A stretch of DNA of 10,599 nucleotides from Niveispirillum sp. (GTDB lineage Bacteria > Pseudomonadota > Alphaproteobacteria > Azospirillales > Azospirillaceae). Location of the stretch: assembly GCA_016463045.1 (NCBI GenBank), contig JAEMSB010000089.1, positions 644 through 11,242 on the forward strand, written 5' to 3'. Each line of letters begins with the position of its first letter. The stretch's first letter is position 1. The notes under the pieces were generated by a model. The model made no database searches and was not told the DNA's origin. It saw only the letters and a program-made list of their open reading frames with translations. Of the stretch, positions 6,880 to 10,599 are shown one piece after another. The position numbers were made by a program, and so were the translations under genes.

Positions 6880-6958
6880 GGCCGGCGACTGCCGGCCCGC
6901 GACCCTATGGTCGCGTAAGCCAAGCCGACGGATGTCGGCGCCCGGCGCCTGAGGGCGC
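6880..6958. repeat. Array of four adjacent GC-rich hairpins, each with a 4-nt loop
   Basis: Hairpin A: 6880-6886/6891-6897, 7-bp stem, loop GACT. B: 6898-6904/6909-6915, 7-bp stem (CGCGACC/GGTCGCG), loop CTAT. C: 6924-6929/6934-6939, 6-bp stem (GCCGAC/GTCGGC), loop GGAT. D: 6945-6949/6954-6958, 5-bp stem (GCGCC/GGCGC), loop TGAG. All are perfectly paired, and A and B are directly adjacent. The array starts 9 bp beyond the LacI stop and ends about 100 bp before the RTX start on the same strand. No T-tract follows, so it is not a standard intrinsic terminator. It may be a REP-like intergenic repeat, an mRNA-stabilising 3' end or a Rho-assisted terminator for the LacI gene. Genome-wide copies cannot be checked here. 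Confidence 0.6.
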
Positions 6959-6967
6959 GCATAGACC

Positions 6968-7999
6968 TCAAGTCCCCCGAACCACCAGCCGGGCGGGAAG
7001 GCTGACCGATGCCACTTCCTCTCCATTGATCAGGGACAGGATGCGCCGCGCCAGCAGTTCGCCACCCGCCTGCCAATCCTGATGGACCGACGACAGCGGC
7101 GGTGTCAGGCAGGCACCCAGGGGCGTATCGTCGTAACCGATCACGGAAATCCGCTCCGGCACGGGAATACCCCGTTCCTGCAAGGCCTGCAGCGCCCCGA
7201 TGGCCAGAAGGTCGCTGGCGGCCAGCAGACAGTCGAACGCGGCCCCGCCCTCATCAATCCACCGGGCAATCGCCGCCGACCCCGCCGCGATGCTGAATGG
7301 GCAGGAAATGCCGCCCACCAAGTGTCCGCCGCCGGTGGCCAGGGCATCGCGAAATCCGTCATGGCGCTGCGCGATCTCGGCGTGACTGGTGTCACCCAGG
7401 AAAAGGCCGCGCCGGCGTCCCATGGACAGGAAACGGTCGGCGGCCAGCGCCCCGCCCTGCCGGTTGTCCGACCCGACCGTCACATAATCATGCTCCGGCG
7501 CCTCGGCCCCCCAGACGACCAGCGGCACATCGCTGTCGGCCAGCTGTACCGCCGCCTCATCGTGGCTGCCCTGGCCCAGCAGGATGATGCCGTCCGCCGT
7601 CTGCACCGCCGGCATATGCACCCCGTCGCGGGTAGTCAGCACGACGGCATAGCCGATGCTGGTCAGTTCCTGGCAGATGCCGCCCATCAGCGCCATGGGG
7701 AACGGGTCGGACAGGGGCCGGTCGGGGCTGGGCTTCATCTCCACCACCACGGCCACGCTGTTGGACCGTTGCAGTCGCAGGCTGCGCGCCGACAGGTTCA
7801 GCTTATAGCCATGTTCCTTGGCCAGGGCCTGGATCTTGGCCCGCGTGTCGGGCTTCACCGTCGGGCTGTCGCGCAGGGCGCGTGACACCGTGATCTTCGA
7901 TACCTGCGCCAATTCCGCCAGGTCGGCCATGGTCAAGCGGCCGGCGGGCGCGGCCTTGGCTTCAATCTCGGGTCCGCGGGCGGCTGCGGGCTTGATCAT
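6968..7999 (-). CDS. LacI/GalR-family transcriptional repressor
   Basis: A 343-residue cytoplasmic DNA-binding sensor. After an Ala/Pro-rich N-terminal tail (1-20) comes the helix-turn-helix (about 21-66), with LAELAQVSKITVSRALRDS as the characteristic recognition segment, followed by the hinge helix NLSARSLR (68-75). Residues about 80-343 form the periplasmic-binding-protein-like effector core, including a TADGIILLG strand, VGSDNRQGG, LLAASDLLAIGALQAL and the C-terminal VIGYDDTPLG. The ATG at 7997-7999 is chosen because it places the HTH near the N-terminus; the open frame extends to 8182 but that part crosses the control region and has no family similarity. A shorter form from an internal ATG at 7930 would clip the first HTH helix. 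It is divergent from the GH65 phosphorylase and separated by 218 bp carrying palindromes, so it most likely represses that gene and itself, with a sugar effector that is unknown. Confidence 0.93.
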   Translation of the reverse strand: MIKPAAARGPEIEAKAAPAGRLTMADLAELAQVSKITVSRALRDSPTVKPDTRAKIQALAKEHGYKLNLSARSLRLQRSNSVAVVVEMKPSPDRPLSDPFPMALMGGICQELTSIGYAVVLTTRDGVHMPAVQTADGIILLGQGSHDEAAVQLADSDVPLVVWGAEAPEHDYVTVGSDNRQGGALAADRFLSMGRRRGLFLGDTSHAEIAQRHDGFRDALATGGGHLVGGISCPFSIAAGSAAIARWIDEGGAAFDCLLAASDLLAIGALQALQERGIPVPERISVIGYDDTPLGACLTPPLSSVHQDWQAGGELLARRILSLINGEEVASVSLPARLVVRGT

Positions 8000-8065
8000 C
8001 TGGCTTTCGGCGGGTGACGGGCGGGGAAGCCGACATTGGCATGGAAGGCGATTTTTTCCAAGGGT

Positions 8066-8079
8066 TTGGCAACAGCCAA
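8066..8079. promoter_or_regulatory. Small inverted repeat in the LacI gene leader
   Basis: TTGGC-AACA-GCCAA is a perfect 5-4-5 inverted repeat, 67 bp upstream of the LacI start. It may be a leader hairpin or a protein-binding site for autoregulation, but it differs from the three palindromes at 8121-8157 and may be chance. Confidence 0.22.
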
Positions 8080-8120
8080 TCGCATAGGCCCAGCCCCCTT
8101 CCCATACGTAGTCAGAAAAA

Positions 8121-8157
8121 TGATATCGATATCTTGACATCGATAACATTGATGTTA
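8121..8157. promoter_or_regulatory. Cluster of three 14-bp palindromes, candidate LacI-family operators
   Basis: Site 1, 8121-8134, TGATATCGATATCT (inner 12 bp perfectly symmetric, central CG). Site 2, 8135-8148, TGACATCGATAACA (central CG, 4 of 6 arm positions symmetric). Site 3, 8144-8157, TAACATTGATGTTA (perfect 6-2-6). LacI-family operators are typically 14-20 bp palindromes, often with a central CG, which sites 1 and 2 show. The cluster overlaps the -35 box of the phosphorylase promoter, a position suited to repression. It lies between the divergent repressor and its likely target. Binding is inferred. Confidence 0.6.
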
Positions 8158-8161
8158 GCTT
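8134..8161 (+). promoter_or_regulatory. Putative sigma-70 promoter of the GH65 gene
   Basis: TTGACA at 8134-8139 is a perfect -35 consensus. A weak -10 candidate, TAGCTT, is at 8156-8161 (16-bp spacing). Transcription would start near 8168, about 50 bp before the GTG start. The palindromes at 8121-8157 cover the -35 and spacer, so a bound repressor would block polymerase. The -10 match is only 3 of 6, which is the main weakness. Confidence 0.45.
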
Positions 8162-8204
8162 AAGGACCAACCACCGCATCATGGCGGCGGATCAAGCGTA
8201 TCTT

Positions 8205-8211
8205 GGGGAGG
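8205..8211 (+). promoter_or_regulatory. Strong ribosome-binding site fixing a GTG start
   Basis: GGGGAGG lies six bases before GTG 8218. The nearby ATG at 8181 is out of frame with the GH65 protein, so this site decides the start. Confidence 0.7.
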
Positions 8212-8217
8212 TTTGCC

Positions 8218-10599
8218 GTGGCGGAGAGAGCATCTCACGTCCGCGCAGGAGATGTGCGTGCCGATGCCGGGGATGGCTGGACCATCCGGGTTGCCGGGTT
8301 CAATCCGGAAACTGCGGCGCGTGACGAAAGCCTGTTCGCGCTGGCTAATGGCGCGCTGGGCGTGCGCGGCGGCATCGACGGTGTGGACAGTGCCAGCGAC
8401 GGCGCCTTCCTGGCCGCCTTCTTCGAGCAGGCGCCGATCCATTATCATGAGAAATTCACCGGCTTTGCCCTGACCACCGATACCCGCGTGCCTGTGGCCG
8501 ATGCCAAGCATGTGCGGATCGTGCTGGACGGGGAAAGTGTCACCCTGACGCCGGATGCCGGCCTGGTCCGCGAACTGGATTTGGCCACGGGCCGGTTCCG
8601 CACCGCCATGCGCTACACGGCAAAGGGTGGAGCGGTGGAGATCACCACCGACCGACTGGTCAGCCTTACCCGTCCCGGCCTGCTGGCCCTGCGCCTGACC
8701 ATTCGCTCCCTGGATTATACCGGCCCCGTCACCCTGCTGTCGGACCTGCGTTGGGGGCGCCGGGCAGAGGGTCAGGGCGATGACCCGCGCATCGGTGTCT
8801 CGCTGGGGGCCGGCGGCGTGGACAGTTTCCCGGTGGAACAGGATGGCATCCCCGCCGCCCTGCACCAGACGGCACGCTTGTCGCGCCGCACCTGCCTGCT
8901 GCGCCAGGATCATGTGCCCAGTCACGGTCTGTCATCCGATCAACCCTTCCTGACGCTCGACAGCATCAGTCAAGCCTTCCATGCCGACCTGACGCCTGGA
9001 ACAGAGGCCGGGCTGGTGAAGTTCGCTGCCTATGCCTGGGCAGACAATGACAGCGACATAGCCGCCCTGTTCGCCGATGCCGGGACCACCCTGGCCGCCG
9101 CACTTGCCGCCGGCTGGAACGTGATCGCACAGGAACAGGCCGATGATCTGGCCCGCTTCTGGGCCGATGCCGATGTGGTGATCGATGGCGATGCGGGCCT
9201 GCAGCAGGCCATCCGCTTCAACCTGTTCCACCTTTATCAGTCGACGGGCCGCGACGGCGCCACCTCCATCGCGGCCAAGGGCCTGACGGGGGAAGGGTAT
9301 GAGGGCCATTATTTCTGGGACACGGAAACCTTCATCCTGCCCGTGCTGGCCTTCACGGCCCCGCAACTGGCGCGGCGCATGCTGGAATATCGGATCGGCC
9401 GGCTGGACCGCGCCCGCGCCCATGCGCGCGGCATGGGGCACGCCGCTGGCGCCCTGTTCCCCTGGCGCACCATCGCCGGCGATGAATGTTCAGCCCACTA
9501 CCCCAGCGGGTCGGCGCAGTATCACATCAATGCCGATATCGCCTTTGCCACCCGCCTTTATGAGGAAGCAACCGGCGACAGCGCCTTCCTTTACGCCCAT
9601 GCCGCCGAGATGCTGTTCGAAACGGCCCGCATCTGGCCGCAGGTGGGGCATTTCAACGCCCGCAAGGGCGGGGCCTTCACCATTCATGAGGTGACGGGGC
9701 CGGACGAGTATACCGCGCTGGTGAACAATAATTTCTACACCAACGCCATGGCCGCCGCCCATCTGGCCCATGCTGCCGATCTTTATCGCCGCATGGACAC
9801 CGACGCGCCCGGCGCCCTGTCCACCCTCGCCACCCGCATCGGCCTGACCGATGCCGAAGTGGCCCTGTGGCAGCGGGCGGCGGATAGCATGTACCTGCCC
9901 ACCGACGCCGACCTGGGCGTCAGCCCCCAGGATGATGACTTCCTGTCCAAGCCCGTCTGGCCCTTCGCCGACACGCCCGCCGACAAATATCCGCTGCTGC
10001 TGCACTATCACCCGCTTTCCATCTACCGCCATCAGGTGTGCAAGCAGGCCGATGTGGTGCTGGCCATGCTGCTGGCCGGCGACCGTTTCGATGCGGGTCT
10101 GAAGCGCCGCAATTTCGATTATTACGAAGCCGTAACAGTCCATGACAGCACCCTGTCGCCCAGCAGCTACGGCATCCTGGCCGCAGAGCTGGGTGACAGT
10201 GAAAAGGCCATTCGTTACTTTACCGAAACGGCCCGCATCGACCTGGATGACCTGCATGGCAATGCCAGCCATGGCGTGCATATGGCCGCCATGGCCGGAA
10301 GCTGGCTGGGCATCGCCTGGGGCTTTGGCGGCTTGCGCTGGCAGGGCGGCATCGCGCGCTTTGCCCCCATCCTGCCCCCCGGCTGGACCCGCTATGGCTT
10401 CGGCATCACCTGGCAGGGAAGACGCCTGCGGGTAACGGTGGATCAGGTGGGCACCACCTATCGCCTGCTGTCGGGCGATGCCCTGACCATCCATCACCAG
10501 GGCGCACCCGTCACCCTGACACCGGGTCAGGACACGGCCATCGCCCACAGCCCCTTCCCCGCCCCGGTCAAGGCCATCATCTTCGACCTGGATGGCGTG
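8218..10599 (+). CDS. GH65 inverting disaccharide phosphorylase fused to a HAD/beta-phosphoglucomutase domain (3' end outside window)
   Basis: 794 codons are open to the right edge without a stop. GH65 enzymes (maltose, trehalose, kojibiose, nigerose phosphorylases) split an alpha-glucosidic disaccharide with phosphate, giving beta-glucose 1-phosphate plus glucose. Seen: N-terminal beta-sandwich with ARDESLFALANGALGVRGG (about 34-52); an (alpha/alpha)6 barrel with GLTGEGYEGHYFWDTE (355-370); the catalytic acid E497 in VTGPDEYT; KQADV (609-613); and the phosphate-site stretch HDSTLSPSSYG (642-652). The GPDEY Glu and GEGY...FWDTE motif are family hallmarks and point to phosphorylase rather than hydrolase. 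After the C-terminal beta domain the frame runs straight into KAIIFDLDGV (785-794), the first HAD motif of beta-phosphoglucomutase, with D790 as nucleophile and D792 as acid/base. That enzyme converts beta-glucose 1-phosphate to glucose 6-phosphate. No signal peptide is seen, so it is cytoplasmic. The exact disaccharide cannot be assigned. Confidence 0.9.
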   Translation, partial: MAERASHVRAGDVRADAGDGWTIRVAGFNPETAARDESLFALANGALGVRGGIDGVDSASDGAFLAAFFEQAPIHYHEKFTGFALTTDTRVPVADAKHVRIVLDGESVTLTPDAGLVRELDLATGRFRTAMRYTAKGGAVEITTDRLVSLTRPGLLALRLTIRSLDYTGPVTLLSDLRWGRRAEGQGDDPRIGVSLGAGGVDSFPVEQDGIPAALHQTARLSRRTCLLRQDHVPSHGLSSDQPFLTLDSISQAFHADLTPGTEAGLVKFAAYAWADNDSDIAALFADAGTTLAAALAAGWNVIAQEQADDLARFWADADVVIDGDAGLQQAIRFNLFHLYQSTGRDGATSIAAKGLTGEGYEGHYFWDTETFILPVLAFTAPQLARRMLEYRIGRLDRARAHARGMGHAAGALFPWRTIAGDECSAHYPSGSAQYHINADIAFATRLYEEATGDSAFLYAHAAEMLFETARIWPQVGHFNARKGGAFTIHEVTGPDEYTALVNNNFYTNAMAAAHLAHAADLYRRMDTDAPGALSTLATRIGLTDAEVALWQRAADSMYLPTDADLGVSPQDDDFLSKPVWPFADTPADKYPLLLHYHPLSIYRHQVCKQADVVLAMLLAGDRFDAGLKRRNFDYYEAVTVHDSTLSPSSYGILAAELGDSEKAIRYFTETARIDLDDLHGNASHGVHMAAMAGSWLGIAWGFGGLRWQGGIARFAPILPPGWTRYGFGITWQGRRLRVTVDQVGTTYRLLSGDALTIHHQGAPVTLTPGQDTAIAHSPFPAPVKAIIFDLDGV

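Noticed and set aside
7082..7885. Plus-strand open frame of 267 codons opposite the LacI gene
   Set aside because: It has no recognisable domain and sits fully antisense to a clear LacI-family protein.
8000..8182. 61-residue N-terminal extension of the LacI protein
   Set aside because: It would run through the operator and promoter region and place the HTH far from the N-terminus, unlike the family.
8179..8925. Minus-strand open frame of 248 codons overlapping the GH65 N-terminus
   Set aside because: It would cover the GH65 ribosome site and coding start, and shows no family motifs.
9490..10548. Minus-strand open frame of 352 codons opposite GH65
   Set aside because: The plus strand encodes a continuous GH65 protein with all family motifs; the minus frame is a low-complexity Gly/Gln/Ala-rich shadow.
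10567..10599. A separate beta-phosphoglucomutase gene starting at the right edge
   Set aside because: There is no start codon at the boundary, no stop of the GH65 frame and no ribosome site, so an in-frame fusion is the simpler reading.

Overview
The window is about 10.6 kb of high-GC DNA (GC/GC-ending codons, GTG and TTG starts, AGGA-type ribosome sites). The gene content (two-partner secretion, RTX proteins, GGDEF enzyme, GH65 phosphorylase under LacI control) suggests an alphaproteobacterium, most likely of the Rhodospirillales/Azospirillaceae type. The genus is an inference from style and cannot be proved here.

Layout. (1) 1-570, minus: N-terminal part of a TpsB/FhaC-type outer-membrane transporter, running off the left edge. 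(2) 763-1614, minus: a metallo-beta-lactamase-fold hydrolase with a complete metal-ligand set. Divergent from it is (3) 1811-2542, plus (possible earlier GTG start at 1718): a protein made of two cyclic-nucleotide-binding domains and nothing else. The shared upstream region holds a perfect 15-bp palindrome. (4) 2663-3862, plus: a seven-helix membrane diguanylate cyclase with GGEEF and an RxxD inhibitory site. Genes 2-4 look like a small nucleotide-signalling neighbourhood. (5) 3868-6777, minus, convergent with gene 4 and only 5 bp from it: a 969-residue cysteine-free RTX protein with an unrecognised N-terminal domain, an RTX block, an internal tail-like segment, six long modules and a type I secretion C-terminus.

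(6) 6863-6958: a palindrome and four tightly packed GC-rich hairpins, all with 4-nt loops, between the RTX gene and the LacI gene. (7) 6968-7999, minus: a LacI-family repressor. (8) 8218-10599, plus, open at the right edge: a GH65 disaccharide phosphorylase whose frame continues without a stop into the first motif of a HAD/beta-phosphoglucomutase domain, so it is probably a two-enzyme fusion. Between (7) and (8), three palindromes lie on a consensus -35 box. The likely logic is that the LacI protein senses an alpha-glucoside or product and represses both itself and the phosphorylase-mutase, which together convert a disaccharide plus phosphate to glucose and glucose 6-phosphate.

No tRNA, rRNA, transposase, CRISPR array or integrase was seen. 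No intergenic stretch exceeds 300 bases.
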